From Prochlorococcus sp. AG-402-I21 (GTDB lineage Bacteria; Cyanobacteriota; Cyanobacteriia; PCC-6307; Cyanobiaceae), in the NCBI GenBank assembly GCA_003216955.1, contig QCHZ01000003.1:124001-188000 (forward strand): 64,000 nucleotides of DNA, in the 5' to 3' direction. The translations under genes were made by a program, and so were the position numbers. Each line of letters opens with the position of its first letter. Position 1 is the first letter of the stretch. A model generated the notes under the pieces. The model had not been told where the DNA came from. It saw nothing but the letters and a program-made list of their open reading frames with translations, and ran no database searches. Shown here one piece after another: positions 8,601 through 18,151 of this stretch.

Positions 8601-11600
8601 TAGTTTGATTCCTGTTGTCTGTAAAGTGCATAATATCTTCCTTTTAAATCCATTAATTCTTGATGAGTTCCTTTTTCGCAGATGTATCCATTATCCATCA
8701 TTATGATTAAATCGGAATTCTTGATGGTGCTTAATCTGTGAGTTATAAAAAACACTGTAGTTCCTTTGCAGGCTTGTTTTAAATTCTCACAAACATTTTT
8801 CTCTGTTTGATAGTCAAGTGCACTAGTTGCTTCATCCATAACTAGTAAATTTGGTTTATTTAAAAAAGTTCTTGCAATAGCCAACCTTTGCCTCTGCCCT
8901 CCTGATAAGTTTGCACCTCTCTCGCCTACACTTGTGCTGTAGCCTTCGGGGAGAGTCATAATAAAATCATGTGAGCACGATATTTTTGCTGCTTTTATAA
9001 TTTCATCACTTCCTATGTCTGGATTCGATACTGCAATATTTTCGCTAACGGTTCCGGAAAATAGAAGGGGGTCTTGAGGAACAATTCCTATTTGCCTTCT
9101 TAATGAGTAAAGCTCAGTTTTACTTACATCAAATCCATCAATTAATATTTTTCCGTCCGCTAATTCATATAATCTTGGAAGAACTTTCATTAAAGTGCTT
9201 TTACCACTCCCACTTTGACCGGCTATACCAACGAATTGACCAGGTTGGACAGTAAGATTGATATCTTTGAGAACAATTGGAGTTGAGGGATTAAATTGAA
9301 ACGAAACATCTACAAATTCAACCTTACCTTTAATTTGAGGCAATTGAATGTTGGTCTTATCTTTTTCTGTTGATTCCCTAGGTGTATCAACAATATCTGC
9401 TAGACGCTCAAACGATACCTTCAATTGTTGTATGCTTTGCCAAATGCTGCTTAGTCGAAGTAAAGGTTGAGTCACATAACCACTAATAATTCTGAATGCA
9501 ATTAGTTGCCCTAAAGTTAATCGTCCGCTTAAGACAAGACTAGCTCCAACCCAAAGGACTAGTAGCTGTGAAAGTTGTTGAAGAACCTGACTTACTTGAT
9601 TGAGAGTTGTGAAAGTTATTGTTTTTTCAAATGTTCTTGATATGTAGCTCCCATAAAGATCCTGCCATTTCCATCTACTTTTGGTTTCAACATTTTGAGC
9701 TTTTACAGTTTGAATTCCAGTCAATACTTCTACTAGGTGACTTTGAGTTCGTGCATTTTGATTAGCTACTTCTCTAATTTGTCTTCGGATTAAAGGTGCG
9801 CCTAATAAAGTCAGGAGTATCTGAATAGGAATGACTCCCAAGGCGATAAAAGTTAATAAATTACTGTAGATAAACATGACTATTATATAAATCACTGAAA
9901 ATGCAGCATCCAAAATAGTAGTTAAAGCCTGCCCAGTAAGAAAATCTCGAATTTTTTCTAATTCAGCTACTCGACTTGATAGTTCTCCAACAGGTCTTTT
10001 ATCAAAATATTTAAGAGGTAATCTTAATAAATGATCAATAATTTCTGCTCCAAGTCGAGTATCTATTTTGTTTGTAGTTTCTGTGAATAGAAATGTTCTT
10101 AAACCTCCCAGCAAACCGCCAAGTAAAGTGACGACGACCAGTGCAATTCCTAAAACTTGTAAGGTTTCTAAGCTTCTTTGCGAAATAACTTTGTCAATTA
10201 TGACTTGAATTAAAAGGGGATTAGCTAATCCAAATAATTGAACAATGAATGATGCACATAAAACCAGAAGAAGGCTTCCTTTGTATTTTTTTAAGGAAGG
10301 CCAAAACCATCCAACATTAAAGTTTTTACCTGGTGTGGTATTTGTCTTTTGCACCAATAATATTTCAATACCAGATGGAAATTTTTTATCTAATTGATCA
10401 TATGGAACTTTTATTAATCCATCTTTAGGTGATGCAATCGTAATTCCATTTGCACTACTTTCTTTAAGAAGCAATATCTCTTTTTCATAATGTATTAGGC
10501 TAGGAGTTGGCGCTCTAGTTCCAAAACGAGGAGGTATTTTACTTAAACCTACATACAAATCATGCATGGAGAGTATAGTTGCAAAAGTTTCATTGGATAT
10601 TTGTTTCCCTGCTCTAATTTCGTCTCTCAGAAACTTTTCAGCACTATCTTTTCTAAATGCAGCATTTAGCTCGTTAGTTAACATTTCTAATGTTGCAATG
10701 GTTTCTTGAATCAAACCATTTGCACGAATAAGTTTTGATTTGGCTGCTTTATTATATTCATTGAAATCGTAACCACTTTTCATTGGAAGTAGATTTAAGG
10801 CATCTTCTATATCAATGATATCTTTATCGATTGAGTGATCTTTTTGAGTTTTATTTAAATCATTAGTGAAATTTTCATTAGTAAATTCTTCATAAATTGA
10901 TTTATCAAAACTAATAATTCTTGGCTGAAATATAGAACTTTTTGATTTAATTAGAGTATTATTTTCAATGACTTCTCCAATTTTTTTACCTTCTATATTT
11001 TCACTAGCAATTATCATAACTCTATTTGGGTCATTATTTATGACTTTCTCATCTATAATATTTTCAAGTTTAGAGGATTTTATTAGCTTATTATATATGG
11101 TTTTTATATCTAAATTATTGCTAGAAGATATGCCATTTAATAATTCTATTAAGCCAATAATTTCATTTGGCAAAATAACTTGATCACAGAAAGCTTTGAA
11201 TTTTTTTTGAGTCTTATATAAATCAATAATAGATTCATCTGGGAATGATAAAGTAATAACTTCAGATGAAGAAGTTATTACTTCACATGGAAAATTTCTA
11301 ATTAGCGAAGTAAGACCAATAAGTGAACCTGGACCTAATTTAGAGATAGTTCTGACGTCATCATTAATCCGACTTAAAAGTCTTGCTTCTCCTTCAATAA
11401 TGATTGAAATCTTATTTTGAATAAAATTTTTATCTGATAAAGGTAAGCCAATTTTATATTTTAAAATCTCAACTTTTTGTGCAAGATCTTTTAATTCTTG
11501 TTCAGTTAAATAATTAAATAAGTTTATACCTTTCAGAAGTTTGATCTTTTGAGTTAGTTTCTTTTGAAAAGAATCATTTATGTTCTCATTTGATTTATTA

Positions 11601-11614
11601 CTCGCTTCAGTCAT
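8600..11614 (-). CDS. Type I secretion ABC exporter (HlyB-like) with N-terminal cNMP-binding-like domain
   Basis: The protein has 1,004 residues against about 710 for classical HlyB. Residues about 20-150 look like a cyclic-nucleotide-binding (CAP-type) beta-roll with 'IIIEGEARLL' and 'LGPGSLIGL'. Residues about 290-420 resemble the tail of a C39 peptidase-like domain without an obvious catalytic Cys, so leader cleavage is unlikely. A six-helix ABC membrane domain follows (about 430-720). The nucleotide-binding domain shows Walker A GQSGSGKST (about 800), signature LSGGQRQR (about 905) and Walker B LLVMDEATSALD (about 925). It is the ATPase and permease of the type I machine, coded between the PPIase and HlyD. 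The likely cargo is the giant RTX-like protein and possibly the metalloprotease at 13932-15125. Confidence 0.9.
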   Translation of the reverse strand: MTEASNKSNENINDSFQKKLTQKIKLLKGINLFNYLTEQELKDLAQKVEILKYKIGLPLSDKNFIQNKISIIIEGEARLLSRINDDVRTISKLGPGSLIGLTSLIRNFPCEVITSSSEVITLSFPDESIIDLYKTQKKFKAFCDQVILPNEIIGLIELLNGISSSNNLDIKTIYNKLIKSSKLENIIDEKVINNDPNRVMIIASENIEGKKIGEVIENNTLIKSKSSIFQPRIISFDKSIYEEFTNENFTNDLNKTQKDHSIDKDIIDIEDALNLLPMKSGYDFNEYNKAAKSKLIRANGLIQETIATLEMLTNELNAAFRKDSAEKFLRDEIRAGKQISNETFATILSMHDLYVGLSKIPPRFGTRAPTPSLIHYEKEILLLKESSANGITIASPKDGLIKVPYDQLDKKFPSGIEILLVQKTNTTPGKNFNVGWFWPSLKKYKGSLLLVLCASFIVQLFGLANPLLIQVIIDKVISQRSLETLQVLGIALVVVTLLGGLLGGLRTFLFTETTNKIDTRLGAEIIDHLLRLPLKYFDKRPVGELSSRVAELEKIRDFLTGQALTTILDAAFSVIYIIVMFIYSNLLTFIALGVIPIQILLTLLGAPLIRRQIREVANQNARTQSHLVEVLTGIQTVKAQNVETKSRWKWQDLYGSYISRTFEKTITFTTLNQVSQVLQQLSQLLVLWVGASLVLSGRLTLGQLIAFRIISGYVTQPLLRLSSIWQSIQQLKVSFERLADIVDTPRESTEKDKTNIQLPQIKGKVEFVDVSFQFNPSTPIVLKDINLTVQPGQFVGIAGQSGSGKSTLMKVLPRLYELADGKILIDGFDVSKTELYSLRRQIGIVPQDPLLFSGTVSENIAVSNPDIGSDEIIKAAKISCSHDFIMTLPEGYSTSVGERGANLSGGQRQRLAIARTFLNKPNLLVMDEATSALDYQTEKNVCENLKQACKGTTVFFITHRLSTIKNSDLIIMMDNGYICEKGTHQELMDLKGRYYALYRQQESN

Positions 11615-11621
11615 AACATCT

Positions 11622-12371
11622 TTATTTGCACTGATATTTTAGCTTAATATAGTCAACTAATACTTTTGTTTCTTCTTCTAGCTTGGATTCAAAAATTTCT
11701 TGGGATAAATTCAATTTCATTTGTTCATCAAGTTTCGATTTTTGAATAGCCTCCAATCTAAATATAACAAACATTCCGTCAATATTTTTTGGCTTATGTA
11801 ATTTTCCTATTTCACTGCTTCTTATTAATCCAGCTATTATTGGATGCCCTTTTGAAACTGCTACAGGTCCAACTAAGCCTTTCGATGCTTTTTCTGGGCC
11901 AATTGAATAGTTAAGGGCAATATCTTCAAATCGTTCTTCTGACTCATTTATTCTCATATATAACTCTTGAGCTAGTCCGTGATCATTTACTCTAATAAGG
12001 CTATATGTTGCTAAGTCTAAATCATCTTGTTTTTTTAGAAATAAAGACTCTGACATGTGCCCATAATTTGAAATAATATAATTTTTATATTTTATTGAGT
12101 TGATCATATCTCTAAAAAAAGTATTTTCATCGATATCAGATTCACTTAGCCAATTTTTGAATTCTTCATCGTTGGAAAAATTTTGCTGTTTATAAATATT
12201 TTTTTTAGTATTGTCTATTATATTTTTATCAATTTCGATGTCTTTAATTGTATAATTTGTTAATTCTTTTTTTACCAGATATTCTAAAAGATTATTATTA
12301 ATTAGTAACTGAACAAACTCGGAAGTAAAGGATTTAAAATTTTCTTGAATAAGTGGATGACTATCATTCAC
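11622..12371 (-). CDS. Parvulin-like peptidylprolyl isomerase in the secretion operon
   Basis: The protein has 249 residues. An alpha-helical N-terminal region (about 1-120, SurA/PrsA-like) precedes a parvulin rotamase-like domain (about 125-215) with 'RFEDIALNYSIGP', 'GLVGPVAV' and 'MFVIFRLEAIQ'. There is no signal peptide or lipobox, so the product should be cytoplasmic, unlike SurA or PrsA. It overlaps the DUF6447-like gene by 8 nt and ends 7 nt before the ABC exporter start, so it belongs to the same operon. A plausible job is keeping a Pro-containing giant substrate export-competent; this is inference. Confidence 0.75.
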   Translation of the reverse strand: MNDSHPLIQENFKSFTSEFVQLLINNNLLEYLVKKELTNYTIKDIEIDKNIIDNTKKNIYKQQNFSNDEEFKNWLSESDIDENTFFRDMINSIKYKNYIISNYGHMSESLFLKKQDDLDLATYSLIRVNDHGLAQELYMRINESEERFEDIALNYSIGPEKASKGLVGPVAVSKGHPIIAGLIRSSEIGKLHKPKNIDGMFVIFRLEAIQKSKLDEQMKLNLSQEIFESKLEEETKVLVDYIKLKYQCK

Positions 12372-12648
12372 CGTCTTCTAGCTCGGTTTGAAGAGCTTTA
12401 GTATAGGCAGCTTGAGCAGTTTTAGTTACTGCAAGTAGAGCTTCTAGTCTATTAGCTTCAGAGGCTGAAAATTGCAAACTAGCTAATTGTTTTTTAGCAT
12501 TATCTGTCATAGTGTCTGTGTCGTAATCCTTGCCGTCGATAGTAACTTTAGCCATTTTTTTGTTAGAACTCGTTGAATCGTAATTTGTGGTTGAGTTTAA
12601 AGACAGTTCGGGTTTCCGAACTATATTTTTCAGTAGTTTTTTAAACAT
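12364..12648 (-). CDS. Small DUF6447-like protein heading the secretion operon
   Basis: The protein has 94 residues. The part from Met32 ('MAKVTIDGKDYDTDTMTDNA') to the end matches what I recall of DUF6447, a small family of marine bacteria with a helical Ala/Leu/Gln-rich second half. An alternative start at 12555 would give a 63-residue product of more typical family length, so the first 31 basic residues may be untranslated. It is the first gene of the apparent operon to PPIase, ABC exporter and HlyD. Its function is unknown. Family assignment is from memory and not verified. Confidence 0.65.
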   Translation of the reverse strand: MFKKLLKNIVRKPELSLNSTTNYDSTSSNKKMAKVTIDGKDYDTDTMTDNAKKQLASLQFSASEANRLEALLAVTKTAQAAYTKALQTELEDGE

Positions 12649-12738
12649 GGTTGTAGTAAAAATTAATGTTTTAATGAACTCTAGTCTTAGTAAAAGATAT
12701 CATCAGTTTTTTAATTTTTATTCTCATTAATAGAAATC

Positions 12739-13800
12739 TTAGGAAAAGGATTTCTCTTGTTCAGCTTCAACTGTATCTTGCTCAATCATCTCTGAAACTA
12801 GTTCCTCTAGAGAAGTTGATGATTCCCAGCCTAGTTTTTTACTAGCTTTTCTCGAATCACCCAATAAATAATTCACTTCCGCTGGTCTGAAGAATTTGGG
12901 ATCAATTCTTATAACAATTTCATTAGTATCTACCCTATGACCTATTTCATCGGTTCCACTGCCTTCCCAATTTATTCCACCCCAGTTTAATTTTTTTGCA
13001 CATAACTCTATAAATTCTTTAACAGTTGCTTCTTTGCCTGTGGCGATTACATAGTCTTCGGGTTTGTCTTGCTGTAGCATTCTCCATTGCATTTCTACAT
13101 AATCCCTCGCATGGCCCCAGTCTCGAACAGAATTGATATTACCCAAAAATAAACATTCTTGAAGACCTGCATTGATTCTTGTTAGTCCTTTAGTCACTTT
13201 TCTAGTTACAAAAGTTTCACCTCTTCTAGGGGACTCATGATTAAATAAAATTCCATTACAAGCAAATATTCCGTAAGACTCTCTGTAATTAATAGTTATC
13301 CAGTGAGCGTATAATTTTGCCACCCCATAAGGACTTCTTGGATAAAATAAAGTATCCTCGTTTTGAGGAATCTCTTGTACCTTTCCATATAGCTCCGAAG
13401 TCCCGGCTTGATAAATTTTAGTTTTTTTTGATAATCCAAGAATTCTGACAGCTTCTAAAATTCTTAAAGGGCCTAAAGCATCTGTTTGTGCAGTATATTC
13501 TGGTGATTCAAAACTTACCGCTACGTGGCTTTGCGCCCCTAAGTTATATATTTCGTCTGGCTCGATTTCTTTTATTATTCTTAGTAAGTTTGTACTGTGG
13601 GTCAAGTCTCCGTAATGGAGTACTAAATCGTTTTTATCTTTAAGATTTTGTATGAGATGATCTATTCTCTTTGTATTAGATTGGCTTGATCTTCGTATTA
13701 ATCCGTGAACAATATAATTTTTTTTAATTAATAATTCTGCTAGGTAGCTACCGTCTTGGCCAGTGATCCCCGTTATTAATGAAGTTTTTCGCTTGCTCAT
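12739..13800 (-). CDS. gmd: GDP-mannose 4,6-dehydratase
   Basis: The protein has 353 residues, normal for the family. It converts GDP-D-mannose to GDP-4-keto-6-deoxy-D-mannose, the precursor of fucose, rhamnose or perosamine-type sugars for surface glycans. The Rossmann motif '[14 protein letters not shown]' (about 9-22) binds NADP. The family segments '[19 protein letters not shown]', '[10 protein letters not shown]' and the Tyr-x3-Lys pair in '[15 protein letters not shown]' give the catalytic core. It lies beside secretion genes and 4.3 kb from the Wzt/Wzm-like exporter. ManC at 58232-59701 would make its substrate. No GDP-fucose synthase is seen here. Confidence 0.95.
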   Translation of the reverse strand: MSKRKTSLITGITGQDGSYLAELLIKKNYIVHGLIRRSSQSNTKRIDHLIQNLKDKNDLVLHYGDLTHSTNLLRIIKEIEPDEIYNLGAQSHVAVSFESPEYTAQTDALGPLRILEAVRILGLSKKTKIYQAGTSELYGKVQEIPQNEDTLFYPRSPYGVAKLYAHWITINYRESYGIFACNGILFNHESPRRGETFVTRKVTKGLTRINAGLQECLFLGNINSVRDWGHARDYVEMQWRMLQQDKPEDYVIATGKEATVKEFIELCAKKLNWGGINWEGSGTDEIGHRVDTNEIVIRIDPKFFRPAEVNYLLGDSRKASKKLGWESSTSLEELVSEMIEQDTVEAEQEKSFS

Positions 13801-13931
13801 AGTATTTTTTATTCTTTCTATTGTACTTTATAAGCTAATCAAAGCTTTTGGCTTTTAAAAAATCTTGGATAATAATTCTTAAATTCTTTTTTTTCTAATT
13901 TTAGTTGATGAAAATGGGATTCTATAATCAG

Positions 13932-15125
13932 CTATAAATTAATATTTAAGCCACAGTTGATTGAAAATAATCTTTTACTTTCTGAAGATTCTGCGAATCC
14001 TATAAGTATTTCTGCTTTTAATTCATTCCCTTGATCGATCTGCCCTAACCAATAATTAAAACCAGTTTGATCTGGTAATCTATTGAAAGTATTAGCATAG
14101 AGATTAGTTATAAAATCAGAATTGGATATTGTAGGTGAATATTTTAGTTGAAACTCCTCTGATTCTATGAAGGAGAAACCTGTTTGGCGGTAGTTATTCT
14201 CATTTGAACTATTTTTATGAACCCAATATTCAAATCCATCTTTATCTGGGAATCTGTTAAAACTACTTTCATAAAGCCTAAAAATCTTTCCAGTAATACT
14301 GTCAATTTCATCTAATTTATTAAAAACATTAATAATATTTTGAGAAACATTGACCTCTTTGTCTTGGAATTTGAGTGATTTAAGGGTTGTGATGTTTTCT
14401 ATTCCTGTAAGTGTATCTACAAAATAATTCTTTGAACGAGATCTCGAGAATGCATAGTTACTAAATTCATTGTCAAAACTCATTACTCCATTATCATTTT
14501 CTCTGCCCCACATGCTTTTCAGAGCTGATAAATCCTTTTCAGAAAACCAATCAGACCACTTATCGGCTGGTTTGTTATATGACATTACTGTATCTTCTGT
14601 TGTCCAGTGAATATTTGTTGGATCATTCTTAGGGTGTGATAAACCTAGAGTGTGACCTAATTCATGGATTAGAGTACTCTTTTCTAATGAACTTGTTTCA
14701 CTATGAGTGTATTCTTCTTCTTTCCAGAGGAGATCAAACCATGCACCATTCTCAGTCTCTTGGCTAATAACTTGTCCAATAACATTATTCGAAAAACTAG
14801 AAGATGAACTTACTGAATAGATATCTATTTGCGATCCATTATTATGTGACATTTCTTTAAAATCTAGATCAATTATTTTATCTAATTTAGAAAATATTGA
14901 TCTAATATATATTTTATCTGATGGATTGTGGCCTATGCTATTTATAATAATGGAGTTTTCTTTTTTTGAGCGCTCTCCATTTAATAAATAATACTCATTT
15001 ATTGACATTTCTCCTTTATAATCTTCTATATAAAATGTAATTGTTTCTTCCTCTCCTGAATTTTTCATTTTTTCTACGTGTATTTTCAGCGAATTACTGA
15101 TTAAATCTTGATAATCTAAGGTCAT
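13932..15125 (-). CDS. Metzincin (serralysin-like) protease with C-terminal DUF4214 repeats
   Basis: The protein has 397 residues. The zinc-binding motif HELGHTLGLSH is at residues 154-164 and the metzincin Met-turn 'VMSYN' is at about 180-184, so all expected ligands are present. From about 268 to 390 there are two DUF4214-like units, each with the hallmark 'LYxxxFNRxPDxxGFxYW'. There is no Sec signal peptide, which fits type I export through the neighbouring system. The C-terminus lacks an obvious RTX block. It is likely a secreted or surface-retained protease; the DUF4214 part may bind polysaccharide. Strand and position suggest its own transcription unit upstream of gmd. Confidence 0.8.
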   Translation of the reverse strand: MTLDYQDLISNSLKIHVEKMKNSGEEETITFYIEDYKGEMSINEYYLLNGERSKKENSIIINSIGHNPSDKIYIRSIFSKLDKIIDLDFKEMSHNNGSQIDIYSVSSSSSFSNNVIGQVISQETENGAWFDLLWKEEEYTHSETSSLEKSTLIHELGHTLGLSHPKNDPTNIHWTTEDTVMSYNKPADKWSDWFSEKDLSALKSMWGRENDNGVMSFDNEFSNYAFSRSRSKNYFVDTLTGIENITTLKSLKFQDKEVNVSQNIINVFNKLDEIDSITGKIFRLYESSFNRFPDKDGFEYWVHKNSSNENNYRQTGFSFIESEEFQLKYSPTISNSDFITNLYANTFNRLPDQTGFNYWLGQIDQGNELKAEILIGFAESSESKRLFSINCGLNINL

Positions 15126-15292
15126 TATCTATGATGTTATTTTATGACTATTATAATCTAGATATATTAATTTTTATCTTTGATAAACATAGTAATTTGT
15201 TAAATTTAAATTTCATACAAGGTTTGTAAAAATAATTTGAAGGCCAGATTTGGATCTAGTGAGTTATATTAGGTTGGTTGAATAGAAATTAC

Positions 15293-18130
15293 ATGTTTGG
15301 ACGCTTACTTGGAGATCCTGACGCGCGAAAGCTTAGAAGATTTTCTCCTTTAGTTGATGAGATCAATATTTTAGAAGAAGAAGTTTCTAATTTAACTGAT
15401 AATGATTTAAGAACTCGTACTTCAGAATTTCGAGCAAAGCTTGAAACTGCTTCTTCAATTAAGAAGCAGAGATTATTGTTGGATGATTTATTGCCCTCTG
15501 CCTTCGCGGTTGTGCGTGAAGCTTCTAAAAGAGTATTAGGTTTGCGTCACTTTGATGTCCAGTTGATTGGAGGCATGGTTTTGCATGAGGGACAAATTGC
15601 GGAGATGAAAACAGGAGAAGGAAAGACGTTAGTTGCGACTTTACCTTCTTATTTAAATGCTTTAACTGGCAGAGGAGTTCACGTCGTCACTGTTAATGAT
15701 TACTTAGCCAGAAGAGATGCAGAATGGATGGGACAAGTTCATCGCTTTCTTGGCCTTTCTGTTGGATTAATTCAGCAGGATATGTCACCACAAGTAAGAC
15801 GTAAAAATTATCTATCTGATATTACTTATGCCACGAATTCTGAACTTGGGTTTGATTATTTGCGCGACAATATGGCATCAACTTCAGAAGAAATAGTACA
15901 AAGACCTTTTCAATTTTGTGTTATTGATGAAGTTGATTCAATACTTATTGATGAAGCTCGAACTCCTTTAATTATTTCAGGACAAGTTGAACGTCCGCAA
16001 GAAAAGTATAAGAAAGCTGCTGAAGTGGTAATGAAGTTGGTAAGATCAAGTGAAATGAGCAAAGATGGAATAGATCCTGAAGGTGATTATGAAGTTGATG
16101 AGAAACAAAGAAGTTGTATCCTAACTGATGAAGGTTTTTCTAAAATTGAGAAATTTTTAAACATAAAAGATTTATATGATCCAAAAGATCCATGGGCGCA
16201 TTATGTAACTAATGCACTTAAAGCAAAAGAACTTTTCACAAAAGATGTAAATTATATTATTAGAAACGAAGAAGCAGTAATTGTTGATGAATTTACAGGA
16301 AGAGTGATGCCAGGAAGACGTTGGAGTGATGGTCAACATCAGGCTATCGAGGCAAAAGAAAATCTGCAAATACAACCAGAGACTCAAACATTAGCATCTA
16401 TTACTTATCAAAATTTCTTTTTACTTTATCCACGTCTCTCGGGAATGACCGGAACAGCTAAAACGGAAGAAGTTGAATTTGAAAAAACATATAAACTTGA
16501 AACAACAGTGATACCTACAAACAGGAAAGTTTCTAGAGAAGATTGGACTGATCAAGTTTTTAAGACTGAGGCTGCTAAATGGAGAGCAGTTGCGAAAGAG
16601 ACTGCAACTATATATAAACAAGGAAGACCTGTTTTGGTTGGTACAACAAGCGTAGAAAAAAGTGAATTGTTAAGTTCTTTACTTTCAGAGCAAGAAATTC
16701 CTCATAATTTGCTCAACGCCAAGCCTGAAAATGTTGAAAGGGAGGCAGAAATAGTTGCCCAAGCAGGACGTTCTGGTGCAGTCACTATTGCAACGAATAT
16801 GGCTGGACGAGGTACTGACATAATTTTGGGTGGCAATGGTGACTATATGGCTCGGTTGAAAATCAAAGGGATTCTTAGCCCAAGATTATTGAAACTTGAA
16901 GATAAACATAAGCCTCCGATCCCACTCCAAAGGCAAGAACCTTCCCAAGGTTTTCAAGATCAAGATACTGAAAGTGAATCGAATTCATTTAAAACTAAAC
17001 AAGCCACAGCTCTCAAAAATTTATTTCCTGCTACTTTGACTGATCAAACTAAGCAGTTCTTAAAAAAATTAGAAGTCCAATTGGTTAAATCTTGGGGGGA
17101 TAGAACTTTGAGTCAAATCGAGATAGATGACCGTATTGCAACAGCATCTGAAAATACTCCTACTAATGATGATGAAGATATTTCTTCCCTTCGTGCCGCA
17201 ATTAAATTAATAAAAGATGAGTATGAGGCTGTTATCCAACATGAAGAGAAAGCTGTTAGGTCAGCTGGTGGACTTCATGTGATTGGTACAGAAAGACATG
17301 AATCAAGAAGAGTTGATAATCAATTAAGAGGAAGGGCAGGAAGACAAGGAGATTCAGGGAGTACTAGATTCTTTTTGTCTCTTGAGGATAATCTCTTAAG
17401 AATATTTGGAGGCGATCGTGTCGCTGGATTGATGAATGCTTTTAGGGTTGAGGAAGATATGCCAATAGAATCTGGGATGCTTACACGTTCACTTGAAGGA
17501 GCGCAAAAAAAAGTAGAAACTTATTATTATGACATTAGAAAACAGATATTTGAATATGATGAAGTTATGAATAATCAAAGAAAAGCAGTTTATTCAGAAC
17601 GTAGAAGAGTCCTTCAAGGTAATGAATTAAAAGAACAAGTTATAGGTTATGGGGAACGAACGATGGAAGAGATTGTCGAAGCATATGTAAATGAAGACCT
17701 TCCAATAGAAGAGTGGGATTTAGATAATTTATTATCAAAAGTAAAAGAGTTTATTCATCTACTAAAAGACTTAAGTCCCACTGATTTATCATCATTAGAT
17801 GTTAATCAATTAAAAGAATTTCTCAAAGAGCAAATGAGAAATGCTTATGACATGAAAGAGGCACAAATTGAATCCTCTAATCCAGGAATAATGAGACAAG
17901 CTGAAAGATTTTTTATTTTACAACAATTGGATTCTTTGTGGAGAGAACATCTTCAATCTATGGATGCTTTGCGAGAATCAGTTGGATTGAGAGGTTATGG
18001 TCAAAAGGATCCATTAATTGAGTATAAAAATGAGGGTTATGATATGTTTTTAGATATGATGATTAATATGAGAAGAAATGTAATTTATTCCATGTTTATG
18101 TTTGAACCTGCTAAGAAAACAACTAATTAA
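15293..18130 (+). CDS. secA: Preprotein translocase ATPase SecA
   Basis: The protein has about 945 residues. It is the motor ATPase of Sec export at the cytoplasmic and thylakoid membranes. Walker A is in '[13 protein letters not shown]' and the DEAD-type Walker B in '[15 protein letters not shown]'. Also present are 'GTTSVEKSE', '[10 protein letters not shown]' and the '[10 protein letters not shown]' arginine-finger motif. It ends 'MFMFEPAKK' without the Cys-rich zinc tail of E. coli SecA, as in other cyanobacteria. I chose the ATG at 15293 (MFGRLLGDP, the usual N-terminus); a TTG at 15278 would add five residues. It is a core gene flanked on both sides by surface-related accessory genes. 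Confidence 0.95.
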   Translation: MFGRLLGDPDARKLRRFSPLVDEINILEEEVSNLTDNDLRTRTSEFRAKLETASSIKKQRLLLDDLLPSAFAVVREASKRVLGLRHFDVQLIGGMVLHEGQIAEMKTGEGKTLVATLPSYLNALTGRGVHVVTVNDYLARRDAEWMGQVHRFLGLSVGLIQQDMSPQVRRKNYLSDITYATNSELGFDYLRDNMASTSEEIVQRPFQFCVIDEVDSILIDEARTPLIISGQVERPQEKYKKAAEVVMKLVRSSEMSKDGIDPEGDYEVDEKQRSCILTDEGFSKIEKFLNIKDLYDPKDPWAHYVTNALKAKELFTKDVNYIIRNEEAVIVDEFTGRVMPGRRWSDGQHQAIEAKENLQIQPETQTLASITYQNFFLLYPRLSGMTGTAKTEEVEFEKTYKLETTVIPTNRKVSREDWTDQVFKTEAAKWRAVAKETATIYKQGRPVLVGTTSVEKSELLSSLLSEQEIPHNLLNAKPENVEREAEIVAQAGRSGAVTIATNMAGRGTDIILGGNGDYMARLKIKGILSPRLLKLEDKHKPPIPLQRQEPSQGFQDQDTESESNSFKTKQATALKNLFPATLTDQTKQFLKKLEVQLVKSWGDRTLSQIEIDDRIATASENTPTNDDEDISSLRAAIKLIKDEYEAVIQHEEKAVRSAGGLHVIGTERHESRRVDNQLRGRAGRQGDSGSTRFFLSLEDNLLRIFGGDRVAGLMNAFRVEEDMPIESGMLTRSLEGAQKKVETYYYDIRKQIFEYDEVMNNQRKAVYSERRRVLQGNELKEQVIGYGERTMEEIVEAYVNEDLPIEEWDLDNLLSKVKEFIHLLKDLSPTDLSSLDVNQLKEFLKEQMRNAYDMKEAQIESSNPGIMRQAERFFILQQLDSLWREHLQSMDALRESVGLRGYGQKDPLIEYKNEGYDMFLDMMINMRRNVIYSMFMFEPAKKTTN

Positions 18131-18151
18131 ATCTATTTTATTAATTAGAGT

